This document shows positions 17,318 through 26,507 of a DNA stretch of 64,000 nucleotides, in pieces. The position numbers were made by a program, and so were the translations under genes. Location: assembly GCF_003667345.1 (NCBI RefSeq), contig NZ_RCWF01000001.1:186001-250000 (forward strand), in the 5' to 3' direction. The first letter of the stretch is position 1. Each line of letters starts with the position of its first letter. The notes below the pieces were generated by a model. The model did not search any database. It was not told the DNA's origin and saw only the letters and a list, made by a program, of their open reading frames with translations. This DNA comes from Poseidonibacter antarcticus. Its GTDB lineage: Bacteria; Campylobacterota; Campylobacteria; Campylobacterales; Arcobacteraceae.

Positions 17318-19838
17318 GTCTAATTATAAAAGTCGTATTATTATCTTCTGATTCTACACTTAAAAGCCCATTCATACTATCTTCTACTAATGTTTTTGCC
17401 ATATAAAGTCCTAACCCTGTGCCTTCTTTTTTAAATTTTGTTGTGAAATATGGTTCAAAGATATTTTCTAAATTCTCTTTTGCTATACCACCACCATTAT
17501 CATTTATAAAAAGTTCAAAATAGCTATTTCTTTCTAAATACTCAATTTTAATACTTTTATTTTCTAAATTTGTATTTTTAAAGTTATCAAGTGCATTATT
17601 TAAAATAATAAGTAGCACTTGAAGATATTCATTTCTATAATTATAAACTTCTACTGCTTTTGGAACAATAATATTTATATCAATTCCTACTGTTCTACTT
17701 TCTAATAATTTTAAACTTTCATAAATAGCAGTATATATAGAAAAAGTATTCTTTTTCTTGTCTGCTTTAAAGAAATTCATAAAATCATCTATAGTATCAG
17801 ACATATATTTGATATTCTTTTGGGCATAAAAAATTTTATTAGTAATTAATTCTTTATTATCATCTTCTTCATAAACAGTTTGAATTATAGATAAACTTAA
17901 ATTTACTCTATTTAAAGGTTGTCTCCATTGATGAGCGATATTTCTAATCATTTCACCCATACTTGCTAATTTTGATTGCTTAAATAGCGTGATATCTTTA
18001 ATTCTATTATTTTCAACTTCTTTTTTTACTCTTTCTTCTAATGTTTTATTTAATTTTTCAATTTCTTTTTTCAATTTATTTTGTTTATATATAAATATAA
18101 ATAAACTAATAAAAAGTAAAATAAAAATAGATATTATATTAAAAATAATACCATAATCAACCTCTTTTGAAAAATGTATTGATATCCAATTGTTAAAAAT
18201 ATCATCTTTTTTCTTTTTAGATATATTATTTAAAGTTTTTTCAATTATACTATTTAGAATTTTTTCATCAATTCTTGTTGCCATTGAAAATGATATTTCT
18301 TTTTTGAGTTTCCCTGCAATTTTTAAATTATAAAAAGATCCCTTTCGAATAGAATATGCAATTGATACTAAAGTATCTGCATAAGCAAAGACCTCAGAAT
18401 TATTAACTTTTTGTAAACCTTCTGATGGTGAATTAACATAAAATAAATTTATTTTGGGATATTCCTCTATCAAAATATCTGCAAATGCTGTATTCTTTAA
18501 AACTGCAATTCTTTTATTAGTAACTTTTTCTAATTTATCAATAAAAATCTCTTCATCCTTAGTTGCAAGAACAAGTGATTGTTCTGCATAAGCTGAAGTA
18601 AAATGCATAAACTTATTTCTATCTTTTGTTTTAATAATCATTGGAATAATATCACATTCTTTAGATTTTATTTTAAAAATAGAGTCTATCCACTTTTCAT
18701 TAGAAATTATTTTCATTTCTACATCTAATCTTTTATTTATAAGAGATATAAGTTCAGCAGTAATTCCTGTATAATTTCCATTTTCTACATTTCCATAAGG
18801 AAGCTTATTAGGAGGAGAACAGATATTAAGTACTTTTTTATTTGCTAGATATTCTTTCTCTTTAGGAGTTAAAAATAATGACTTTGAATTTTTATAAATA
18901 ATATTATTTATATCTAAATTATTTTTAATAAGCCCCATTAACTTATATAAATCATACATTCTTTGAATTTTATTTTTATCTATATTTCCAAATTCTATTT
19001 CTTTATAAAAAGACAACTTTTTTAACTCTTTTCCTTCAAAAATAAGTTCTTCTTTTGTAAGATGTTGATTATTATATTTTTCAAAAATTAAATCTGCACT
19101 TTCTTCAATATTTGAGTATGCATAATTCCAACCTCTTATTGAAGCTTTTTTAAATTTTTCTACTGTTTGAATATCTGATTGGATTAACTCATTATTTGTA
19201 TATAAAAAATCACTATATATATCAAAACCATAATCTTTTGGATTAAATACTCCATATTTTATATTTTTTTTATCTAAATATAACGGTGCTTTCGAAGTGT
19301 AAGCAGATATAATATCAGTTTTATTATTTATAAAATCATTAATATTATGTGTATGTTTTATAATCTTTAAACTTTTAAAATCTACATTTTCTGAAGTAAT
19401 CATTGCTTTTAAAGAAACTTCACTTGAATCTTCAATTGTAGACATTATTCTTTTCCCTGAAAAGTCTGCTATTGTATTTATATTTGAACTTTTTTTTGTT
19501 AAGAAAACTAAAGGACTAGTTTGAAATGTGGCATAAAGTAAAGCCAAATTCTGATGTTTATTTAGTATTTCTAATATTAAATTCTCTCTACCAATAGCAA
19601 AATCAACCTCTTTATTATTTACCATTGAGGGAATATCCATATTCATTTTATATGGAATTATTTCGACATCTAATCCAACTTCTTTATAATAACCTTTTTG
19701 TTTTGCCATATAATAACCAGCAAATTGAAATTGATTTAACCAAGAAAGTTGTAGTTTTATTTTTTTTAAATCTTCTGAAGAAAATAAATAACTATTGAGT
19801 AATAAAAAAAGAAAAAAATATTTTAAAAATTGCTTCAT
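17307..19838 (-). CDS. Hybrid sensor histidine kinase with two substrate-binding-protein sensor domains
   Basis: 843 residues. A signal segment (1-20) is followed by an NMT1/THI5-like periplasmic binding domain (about 23-300, starting LKKIKLQLSWLNQFQFAGYY), a second solute-binding domain of SBP_bac_3 type (about 330-560, starting LNICSPPNKLPYG), a membrane helix (about 570-595), a coiled coil, HisKA with the phospho-accepting His in NIAHQWRQPLNR, and HATPase with DNGGGI and GTGLGLYM. The two sensor domains suggest detection of small nutrients such as pyrimidine precursors or amino acids; the ligand is unknown. It overlaps the response regulator gene by 11 bases. Confidence 0.92.
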   Translation of the reverse strand: MKQFLKYFFLFLLLNSYLFSSEDLKKIKLQLSWLNQFQFAGYYMAKQKGYYKEVGLDVEIIPYKMNMDIPSMVNNKEVDFAIGRENLILEILNKHQNLALLYATFQTSPLVFLTKKSSNINTIADFSGKRIMSTIEDSSEVSLKAMITSENVDFKSLKIIKHTHNINDFINNKTDIISAYTSKAPLYLDKKNIKYGVFNPKDYGFDIYSDFLYTNNELIQSDIQTVEKFKKASIRGWNYAYSNIEESADLIFEKYNNQHLTKEELIFEGKELKKLSFYKEIEFGNIDKNKIQRMYDLYKLMGLIKNNLDINNIIYKNSKSLFLTPKEKEYLANKKVLNICSPPNKLPYGNVENGNYTGITAELISLINKRLDVEMKIISNEKWIDSIFKIKSKECDIIPMIIKTKDRNKFMHFTSAYAEQSLVLATKDEEIFIDKLEKVTNKRIAVLKNTAFADILIEEYPKINLFYVNSPSEGLQKVNNSEVFAYADTLVSIAYSIRKGSFYNLKIAGKLKKEISFSMATRIDEKILNSIIEKTLNNISKKKKDDIFNNWISIHFSKEVDYGIIFNIISIFILLFISLFIFIYKQNKLKKEIEKLNKTLEERVKKEVENNRIKDITLFKQSKLASMGEMIRNIAHQWRQPLNRVNLSLSIIQTVYEEDDNKELITNKIFYAQKNIKYMSDTIDDFMNFFKADKKKNTFSIYTAIYESLKLLESRTVGIDINIIVPKAVEVYNYRNEYLQVLLIILNNALDNFKNTNLENKSIKIEYLERNSYFELFINDNGGGIAKENLENIFEPYFTTKFKKEGTGLGLYMAKTLVEDSMNGLLSVESEDNNTTFIIRLEK

Positions 19839-19862
19839 TATGGATAAATAAAGAAAAAAGCC

Positions 19863-21965
19863 TTAAGCTTTTTTCTTCCAAATTGACATTTGTGAGATTG
19901 AATGTTGGTATTTTCTATTTGTTTCTTTTATTACAAAAGGAACATCTATAGTTTCTAATAGTTCAAAATCTTTTAATTCTGATTTTAAAGTATCTAATGT
20001 AGAAACTTCTTTATTATCTTTGATATATCCACCTAACCAGTTTTCTTTTGGTGTATACTCTTCTAACCACGTGTATGGACTTAAAAGTACTAATAATCCA
20101 TTGTCATTTATTCTTGAAGGAACATCTTCTAAAAACTTTTTAGGATAATATAATCTATCTATTAAATTTGAACAGAAGATTAAATCATAACCTGTATAAA
20201 TATCTTTTAAATTACAAGCATCACCTTGCATAAAAGATACATTTTTTTGAGTTTCTTCTAATCCAAAATCTTCTAAAGACACTATTTTTTCAGTAGAAAT
20301 ATCACCTTCATTTTTTATTCTAAAAGTCAAAGTATCATACTCTTTAAGTTTTACTCCAACATTTATAAAGTTTGCTGAAAAATCAATTCCAGTTACCTCA
20401 TCAAAAGTTTTTGCTAATTCAAAAGTACTTCGTCCTACTGAACAACCTAAGTCTAGTGCTTTATTTGTTTTAATATCTTTTAAATATGGTTTTAATAACT
20501 CAACTGAGTTAACACAGAAGTTTTTAACTCCAAAGTTTTCTTCACCATAGTGGAATTCGCAATATTGTGCTATTGAGTCATCTGTTTCATAAACATTGTC
20601 ATTTAATTTTGTTCTATATTCGTTATCTGATTTCACGTATCTAAATCCTGCGTGTTGGAAGAAATGCTTTCTAAAAGCATATCTAGCTTCTCTTAAGATC
20701 TCATTTCCTAAAGAAATAAAAGATCCACCTTTCATAAGTGCGTGTCTGTCATCAAATGTTGGAGTTGTAAAGTCATCATAAATAGGATGAACTTTAAAAT
20801 CATCAAATGGATACATAGGAGTAATACTCCATTGCCATACATTTCCTACAACATCATAAAACTCTTTATCATCAATTCCAAACTTGTATTTATCAACTGG
20901 TGATTGATTAAATTGTTTTAATCCAATATTTGCGTCTTTTTCTCCTGCATTTACATAATCATATAATCTATAATATTCATCCTCACTAGGAAGTCTTACT
21001 TCATATCCTAATTTTGCACTTTTATATTTACAAAAAGCCTCTGCTTCATATACATTTATATCAACAGGGTAGTTTAATGGTAAAGGTATGATTCTACTAA
21101 TTTCTCGTAAAAAATATTCTCCATTTTCTTTACTCCAAAAAACTGGATGTTTTGCTTGTGAAAAATCTAACCATTCTTTTCCCTCTTTTGAGAATAATTC
21201 AGGTTCATTATATCCACCATCTTTTACAAATTCTAAAAACTCTCCATTTGATACTAAATATTTAGAAGCTTTAAAATCTTTTATATATGATTTATGAAAT
21301 GAAAATTCATTATCCCAACCGTAAAAAATAGGATTTTCTCTATTTTTTTGTATTACAACCTCACCTGCTTTTACATCAAGTAATTCGTTTTGTGGATAAG
21401 TATCACTTTGTTCATTTACGTATTCAAAAATCTCTTCATCTATTAATCTTTTATTATCAAGTTCTCGTAAAAGTACTGATGATGTTTCTATATGAATATT
21501 CTCATGCTCAATTCCCATTAAGATAACCCACATAGGACTTTCCCAGTTAATTGGCATTGTAAACTCTATTGTATCGATTAATTCACATACTGTTTGTTTT
21601 ACTTCTTCTCTATACTCTTTTGCCTCTTTTATACTAGGCCATGCGTAATGTTTTGATTCTAAATCATCCCAAGACATTTCATCTACACCTATTGCAAAAA
21701 TTGCTTCAAAATCTTTATTTACTCTATTTGGTAAAATATTTGCAAGATTTAATTTATTAACAAAAAAAGTTGCTGTATGACCAAAATAAAAAATTAAAGG
21801 ATGTCTTAATCTATTTGGTTGTTTATATATGCATTTTTCATCTTTTAATAAATCAAATAATTTCTCATCTAATGCATACGTTTGTAAAAAATATTCTTTT
21901 ATTTCTTTTCTTTTTTCTTCTATTGTACCTGTGTTTAAATTTATACTGTTTTTTATGTAATCCAT
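19863..21965 (-). CDS. ovoA: 5-histidylcysteine sulfoxide synthase / mercaptohistidine methyltransferase (ovothiol synthase)
   Basis: 700 residues with all three OvoA parts. The N-terminal DinB-like domain has the iron-binding HX3HXE (His154, His158, Glu160) and an upstream His in RHPLIFYFGH. The formylglycine-generating-enzyme-like domain follows (about 200-470; MKGGSFISLG, FRKHFFQHAGFRYV). The C-terminal domain is a SAM methyltransferase (LDLGCSVGRSTF near 520). OvoA joins cysteine to histidine with O2 and, after lyase action, methylates the mercaptohistidine to ovothiol A, an antioxidant thiol. AAGGAAGAAA precedes the ATG. The PLP-dependent lyase step is not encoded next to it. Confidence 0.95.
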   Translation of the reverse strand: MDYIKNSINLNTGTIEEKRKEIKEYFLQTYALDEKLFDLLKDEKCIYKQPNRLRHPLIFYFGHTATFFVNKLNLANILPNRVNKDFEAIFAIGVDEMSWDDLESKHYAWPSIKEAKEYREEVKQTVCELIDTIEFTMPINWESPMWVILMGIEHENIHIETSSVLLRELDNKRLIDEEIFEYVNEQSDTYPQNELLDVKAGEVVIQKNRENPIFYGWDNEFSFHKSYIKDFKASKYLVSNGEFLEFVKDGGYNEPELFSKEGKEWLDFSQAKHPVFWSKENGEYFLREISRIIPLPLNYPVDINVYEAEAFCKYKSAKLGYEVRLPSEDEYYRLYDYVNAGEKDANIGLKQFNQSPVDKYKFGIDDKEFYDVVGNVWQWSITPMYPFDDFKVHPIYDDFTTPTFDDRHALMKGGSFISLGNEILREARYAFRKHFFQHAGFRYVKSDNEYRTKLNDNVYETDDSIAQYCEFHYGEENFGVKNFCVNSVELLKPYLKDIKTNKALDLGCSVGRSTFELAKTFDEVTGIDFSANFINVGVKLKEYDTLTFRIKNEGDISTEKIVSLEDFGLEETQKNVSFMQGDACNLKDIYTGYDLIFCSNLIDRLYYPKKFLEDVPSRINDNGLLVLLSPYTWLEEYTPKENWLGGYIKDNKEVSTLDTLKSELKDFELLETIDVPFVIKETNRKYQHSISQMSIWKKKA

Positions 21966-22014
21966 TTTCTTCCTTGTTAGAAATTAATACATTATAATGG
22001 TGTTTGAATAATAT

Positions 22015-24261
22015 CTAAATTAATTGATCTAAAAAATCTAGACTTTTTATCTTATCAACTTTTAAAAACTCTTTGTATAGACTCAATAGCTGTTTATACT
22101 CATTTTCATCTAATAACTCTAAATGATTTTTTAATCTATTAACTATAATGCTTGTATCTTCATTTAATAAACATCTTGCAATATAATTTTCAATTAAAAG
22201 CATTCCTAATCTTTTTATAGATTTTGTTTTATCTAAAATCAAAATTGCTTCATTTGTAATATTAATAATCTCTTTACATTCTATATCATTTTGATTACAA
22301 TTAAGCATTTTTGATAATACATTTAAAGCTTGATTATGAAGTACTACAGGTATTTCATCTCTATCACCTACAGACTCTTTTAGGATTACACCTAGTTTAC
22401 CAAGTCTAATAGATTTATCAATAATATCAAGGTTTTGTGTATTTGATGTTAAGTACTTTAATCTATAAGCAATGGCCATATTTACAAAAGTTGCTCCATA
22501 TTCAAAAGCTCCTAAAGTGGGAATTGACAAACATTTTTTATAGTTTTGTATTGATAAATCATAAGAACTATCCCATTCAAAATAATTAGCTTTTATATTA
22601 TAGTAATGCCATAAGCAAAGAGGATCGTTATTTTCATTATGTGAGAATATCAACTCTCTTAAACTTTCCAATGAATCTAATCCAACTTCTTTTAGATTCT
22701 CTTTTCTTTGACTTACAATAATCCATGCTTTTCTTTGAAAATATCTAATCTCTATATCACTAGGTTTTTTATTTTTTCCTAGATTTAATTTAAGAGGTAA
22801 ACTAGCGTATGCCTTGTCAAACTGTCCCATTCTTTCATATAAAGAACATATTGTAATAGAGTATTTATTAGGATTGATTTCATACAAATATTGACATAAA
22901 AGTACTGCTTGATGAAAATGACCATTTCGCTCAAATAAGAAAATCAACTTATCCAAAGATTTTATTGATAATTTTCTATAAAAAGAGTTATTATCTTTAT
23001 CAAAAGAATCTAAAGAAGTAGAATCAAACATCTCTCCTGCAATATCAAACCAATAATCATCAATTAGTTTGTATTGTTGTTTTTTATCAATTGCTTCAAT
23101 AAACTTTTCCAAAATTAATATTATTCTTTTTTCATCTAAAACAATATCTTTTACATAATAAAATAAAACCAATAAAGAAATAGGATTAGCAAAATAAACA
23201 ATACAATCTTCAATATGATTTCTTAAATAATAAGAAAGTCTTTTTTGTTCATCTTCTAAATCTTTAAACTTCACCTTATTTGTAAAATATGTTTGCATAG
23301 ATTTTTCTTGTGCTATAAAATTAAAATCATCAAAACTTCTATTTATAAAATTTTGAAAACCAGAGATTAGTTGATTTTTAGAATCTTTTGATTCCTCAAA
23401 AAAGTTTCTTCCACAATACTCAAAAAGTTCAAGTGATATAAAAACTTTTTTATCGCTTCTTTTATTTCCATAATTTTCTAATATTTTTAAAGAACTAAGC
23501 TGCATTAGTGAATAAAGTTTTTGTTCTTTATTTGAAAGTAAAAAATCTATATCACAAGAATTTGATTCATTTTTTGCTTCTTGTTTTGATTTTATTACTA
23601 CTATATTTAAAGCACCTAAAGCTTCTAGTTTTTTTGTTATACTTTGAATCTTATCATTTCTAATATACAAATTTATAATATAAAATCTTGAAATCAATAT
23701 TTTGAGTAAAAGCCGATAAGTCCAGTGTTTTTCACTTTCCAAATCAAAGTTGTATAAGTTTATAGTAGTTTTTTTATCATACAAAGAAAAACCCAGTTCT
23801 AATCTTTTTAATTTTCTAATATCTTTATTAAACCAAGAAGATAAAATAGTTTTAAACTCACTACCCTCTGCGTCTAAAAGTGATGGCATTAGTATTAACC
23901 CAAAAAAGAAAACAAGTACAAATAATAAAGAAATACTATCATTTCCACTCCAAGGAAAAGGCAAGGTAAAAATGATTTTTTTTAGTAAATCTTCATAAAT
24001 AGAAACAGCAATTAATGCAAATAAAATAATCAAAACAGAAAAAGTAGAAATAAAAGTAGAAGAAAATCTTTTCTTTAAAAAATAAATAAATGAATTCCCT
24101 CGAAGTTTATTTAAATCGTTTTCAAACTTTTCTAGAGAATCTTCTTCACAAAAAGTAATATGTATTTCATTTTTCTCTTTATAGATAAGTTTATCGTTTT
24201 TTGTTTTTCTTCTTGTTTCACAAAGTTTAGAAGTATAAATATTACAACTATTTTGACTCAT
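22015..24261 (-). CDS. Large membrane-anchored protein with TPR-like repeats, unknown
   Basis: 748 residues. Two membrane helices near residues 67-125 (FISTFSVLIILFALIAVS and ISLLFVLVFFFGLILMPS) separate a short basic N-terminus from a very long helical cytoplasmic-looking domain. The C-terminal half has TPR-like helices (for example AVLLCQYLYEINPNKYS, DLSIQNYKKCLSIP). No enzyme motif is visible. The start has AGGAGAGA before the ATG and overlaps the end of the GGCT gene by 14 bases, so it belongs to an operon with the GGCT and RraA-like genes. Likely a scaffold; function not recognised. Confidence 0.75.
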   Translation of the reverse strand: MSQNSCNIYTSKLCETRRKTKNDKLIYKEKNEIHITFCEEDSLEKFENDLNKLRGNSFIYFLKKRFSSTFISTFSVLIILFALIAVSIYEDLLKKIIFTLPFPWSGNDSISLLFVLVFFFGLILMPSLLDAEGSEFKTILSSWFNKDIRKLKRLELGFSLYDKKTTINLYNFDLESEKHWTYRLLLKILISRFYIINLYIRNDKIQSITKKLEALGALNIVVIKSKQEAKNESNSCDIDFLLSNKEQKLYSLMQLSSLKILENYGNKRSDKKVFISLELFEYCGRNFFEESKDSKNQLISGFQNFINRSFDDFNFIAQEKSMQTYFTNKVKFKDLEDEQKRLSYYLRNHIEDCIVYFANPISLLVLFYYVKDIVLDEKRIILILEKFIEAIDKKQQYKLIDDYWFDIAGEMFDSTSLDSFDKDNNSFYRKLSIKSLDKLIFLFERNGHFHQAVLLCQYLYEINPNKYSITICSLYERMGQFDKAYASLPLKLNLGKNKKPSDIEIRYFQRKAWIIVSQRKENLKEVGLDSLESLRELIFSHNENNDPLCLWHYYNIKANYFEWDSSYDLSIQNYKKCLSIPTLGAFEYGATFVNMAIAYRLKYLTSNTQNLDIIDKSIRLGKLGVILKESVGDRDEIPVVLHNQALNVLSKMLNCNQNDIECKEIINITNEAILILDKTKSIKRLGMLLIENYIARCLLNEDTSIIVNRLKNHLELLDENEYKQLLSLYKEFLKVDKIKSLDFLDQLI

Positions 24262-24817
24262 TCTCTCCTACTCCTTGTTTTGCAAACTTATTTTGAATAG
24301 GATCACTAAAGGTATAGATACCTTGTTTTAGAGCAAAAGGATAATTTTCTAAGCATTTTGAATACTCAAAAACAAAATCTTGAGAATAAGAAGGAAAAGC
24401 ATTTGTTAAAATATCAATATATTTTGCTGGTATAAAAGTGTTTTCATCACCTTTTTTTGCAATTTTCTCTTTATTTGTAGTCATAAAAGCAATAATATCC
24501 TCATCTAAAGGAATATTTGCATTTGCTGCTTTTATTATTATACAAGTATAGTTTTTTTCTCTAAGCTTTAATAATTCTAATTCTTCATTTGTAATCTTAA
24601 TTATCACCCCATTTGTAGAAGAGTTCGGATTTCTTTCTAAGTTTAAGAAAACACCATTTACATCAACCCCATCAAATTGAATATGTTCAATTGAATTCCA
24701 AACTTTTTCAAAACCTTTAACTATAACAGGAATTAAATCTTCTTGATTTAAATCTCTTTTAAAAGATTTTTGTGCGCTTGCTAGATTTATTAAAGAACCA
24801 TAACCAAAAAGATACAT
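24248..24817 (-). CDS. Gamma-glutamylcyclotransferase-family protein
   Basis: 189 residues of the GGCT/AIG2 fold. The substrate loop FGYGSLI lies at residues 4-10 and the probable catalytic glutamate is in LREKNY, with G-V-x-x-x-I-T before it. Members cleave gamma-glutamyl amino acids or peptides to 5-oxoproline, or act on other gamma-linked amides. The RraA-like gene ends 2 bases before its start, and its stop overlaps the TPR gene. Substrate not determined. Confidence 0.82.
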   Translation of the reverse strand: MYLFGYGSLINLASAQKSFKRDLNQEDLIPVIVKGFEKVWNSIEHIQFDGVDVNGVFLNLERNPNSSTNGVIIKITNEELELLKLREKNYTCIIIKAANANIPLDEDIIAFMTTNKEKIAKKGDENTFIPAKYIDILTNAFPSYSQDFVFEYSKCLENYPFALKQGIYTFSDPIQNKFAKQGVGENESK

Positions 24818-24819
24818 AA

Positions 24820-25299
24820 CTAAATCAACTTTTCTTTTGTAATTACAATTCCATCACAATCAGCATAAATATAATCACCTTCACATATTTCTACATCATC
24901 AATAGATAAAGGAATGTTAATTTGTCCATCTTGCACAGGAATATATTTTTTAGGACAAGTACCAATTGCCATTAATCCAACATTAAAATTTTTTGTATTG
25001 ATTGTATCTCTTACATAGCCATTTACAATAATTCCTGCATATTTATTATCACTTGCAAACTTCATTAAATTATCACCAACAACTGCGTAATATTGTTTAT
25101 CTACATCTACAACTACTATTTTTCCTTCACCTTTTTTATCTCTTAAAAGTGCTGCTAAATCTTTATTGTTTTTATCTAATTTAACTGTAATTACAGAACC
25201 ACTAAATTTTACATTTCCTCCATATGACTTAAAATCAGGTCCTAAAACTTCTGTTTTATCACTAAACTCATCACATAAATCTGCTGTAAAAAATTCCAT
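24820..25299 (-). CDS. rraA: RraA-family protein
   Basis: 159 residues: starts with TADLCDEF, then GKIVVVDVD, YAGIIVNGYVRDT and VGLMAIGTCPKK. This is the RraA/HMG-aldolase-like fold, with the Arg-Asp (VRD) pair that holds the metal-substrate site in the aldolases. E. coli RraA binds and restrains RNase E; related proteins cleave 4-hydroxy-4-methyl-2-oxoglutarate. Campylobacterota generally lack a classical RNase E, so the regulator role is not assured and an aldolase role is open. AAGGATTAAT precedes the ATG. Confidence 0.88.
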   Translation of the reverse strand: MEFFTADLCDEFSDKTEVLGPDFKSYGGNVKFSGSVITVKLDKNNKDLAALLRDKKGEGKIVVVDVDKQYYAVVGDNLMKFASDNKYAGIIVNGYVRDTINTKNFNVGLMAIGTCPKKYIPVQDGQINIPLSIDDVEICEGDYIYADCDGIVITKEKLI

Positions 25300-25424
25300 A
25301 TTAATCCTTGTTTTTGTATTTAAAATGAGTTATAATTATCTCATTTTACTATTAATCTATTCTTATTAACTCACTAAAATTATACAATAAGGTTATAATA
25401 TCTTTTAAGAAAAAGGAAATGACT

Positions 25425-26405
25425 ATGCAAACTATTTATAAATTTATTTTATTTATACCGTTTATACTAATATTTACAGCTTGTAGTCCAAAAAGCTTAA
25501 CTGTTAAAACACTTCATCCATCAAAAATACCAAATGAAAAAATCTATTCTGTAAAAGTAGCAGATTTTATTAATGATGATTTATATCAAAGTTTAAAAAT
25601 TGAAAGTAAATTAAGTAATAAAATAATAAATGGGAAAAAAGTATTTAAAGTTTTAAATACATCAAATAATACAGATGCAATAATCAAAGGATTTGTAGAC
25701 TCTTCACTTGATTATTATACTTTTTACAAAAGTGAGATTGATTATAGTAGATGTAGAACTTATAGATACGATAAGAAAAATAAACATAGAAGATGTGTAG
25801 AATATCATTTACGAACAATTCCTTGTGTACATAGACAATATAATGTACAAACAAATATAAAAGTTTTTAAAACAGCTACAAGTGAAATCATATTCGCTAA
25901 AACTTATAATAAAACTAGAAATATAAATGAATGTTACGAACATCATTATCGTCCATATCATCCAATATTTAATGATAAAAGAGAAATAAATAGAAAACTC
26001 GCAAGTTTAATTGCAGATGATTTTTTAAATGATTTCTCACCACATTATGTGTATTTTGATATTACTATTATTGAAGAATTAGATGAAGAAAATCTAATCT
26101 TTACGGATAATCAAAAAGATAGATTTGAGAAAATAACAGAATTAATGGAAAAAGGAGATCTTGATTTATCTTTTGAAGAGTTAAAGAAATTAGATAATGA
26201 ATTTAATCATAAAAGCTATGAGGTTATTTATAATATTGGATTAATATATGAAGCAAGAGCAAATTTATACGAAGCAAATAAATTGTATAAACAAGCTAAA
26301 ACACTAGTAAAAGATATTGATGATTTAGAATTTATTAATAATGCAATAATAAGAACAGATATAAACCTAGAAGAAAAGATAAAAGCAAAATCACAGTTAC
26401 CATAA
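25425..26405 (+). CDS. Lipoprotein with C-terminal TPR-like region
   Basis: The ATG at 25419 sits too close to AAGGAA; the in-frame ATG at 25425 has 7-base spacing and is used (326 residues). A lipoprotein signal ends in the lipobox FTAC. The mature part has a region with LHPSKIPNEKIYSVKVADF and INGKKVFKVL that recalls CsgG/LpoB-type outer membrane lipoproteins, and a cysteine-rich section (Cys in DYSRCRTY, RRCVEYH, IPCVHR, NECYEH). The last 100 residues are TPR-like helices (YNIGLIYEARANLYEANKLY). Function unknown, location outer membrane or periplasm. Confidence 0.7.
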   Translation: MQTIYKFILFIPFILIFTACSPKSLTVKTLHPSKIPNEKIYSVKVADFINDDLYQSLKIESKLSNKIINGKKVFKVLNTSNNTDAIIKGFVDSSLDYYTFYKSEIDYSRCRTYRYDKKNKHRRCVEYHLRTIPCVHRQYNVQTNIKVFKTATSEIIFAKTYNKTRNINECYEHHYRPYHPIFNDKREINRKLASLIADDFLNDFSPHYVYFDITIIEELDEENLIFTDNQKDRFEKITELMEKGDLDLSFEELKKLDNEFNHKSYEVIYNIGLIYEARANLYEANKLYKQAKTLVKDIDDLEFINNAIIRTDINLEEKIKAKSQLP

Positions 26406-26507
26406 GTATTTTATTTTATAAAGAATTAGAAAATATTTAAGAAAAACTCTAAAATTACACTTAATTGTTATATACTTTATTATAACTTATTTAAGGAAAT
26501 AATTTTA

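Noticed and set aside
19863-25299. ovoA to rraA as one ovothiol operon, with the GGCT feeding thiol turnover
   Set aside because: ovoA is separated by 49 bases from the TPR gene and has its own site; no direct link beyond shared strand.
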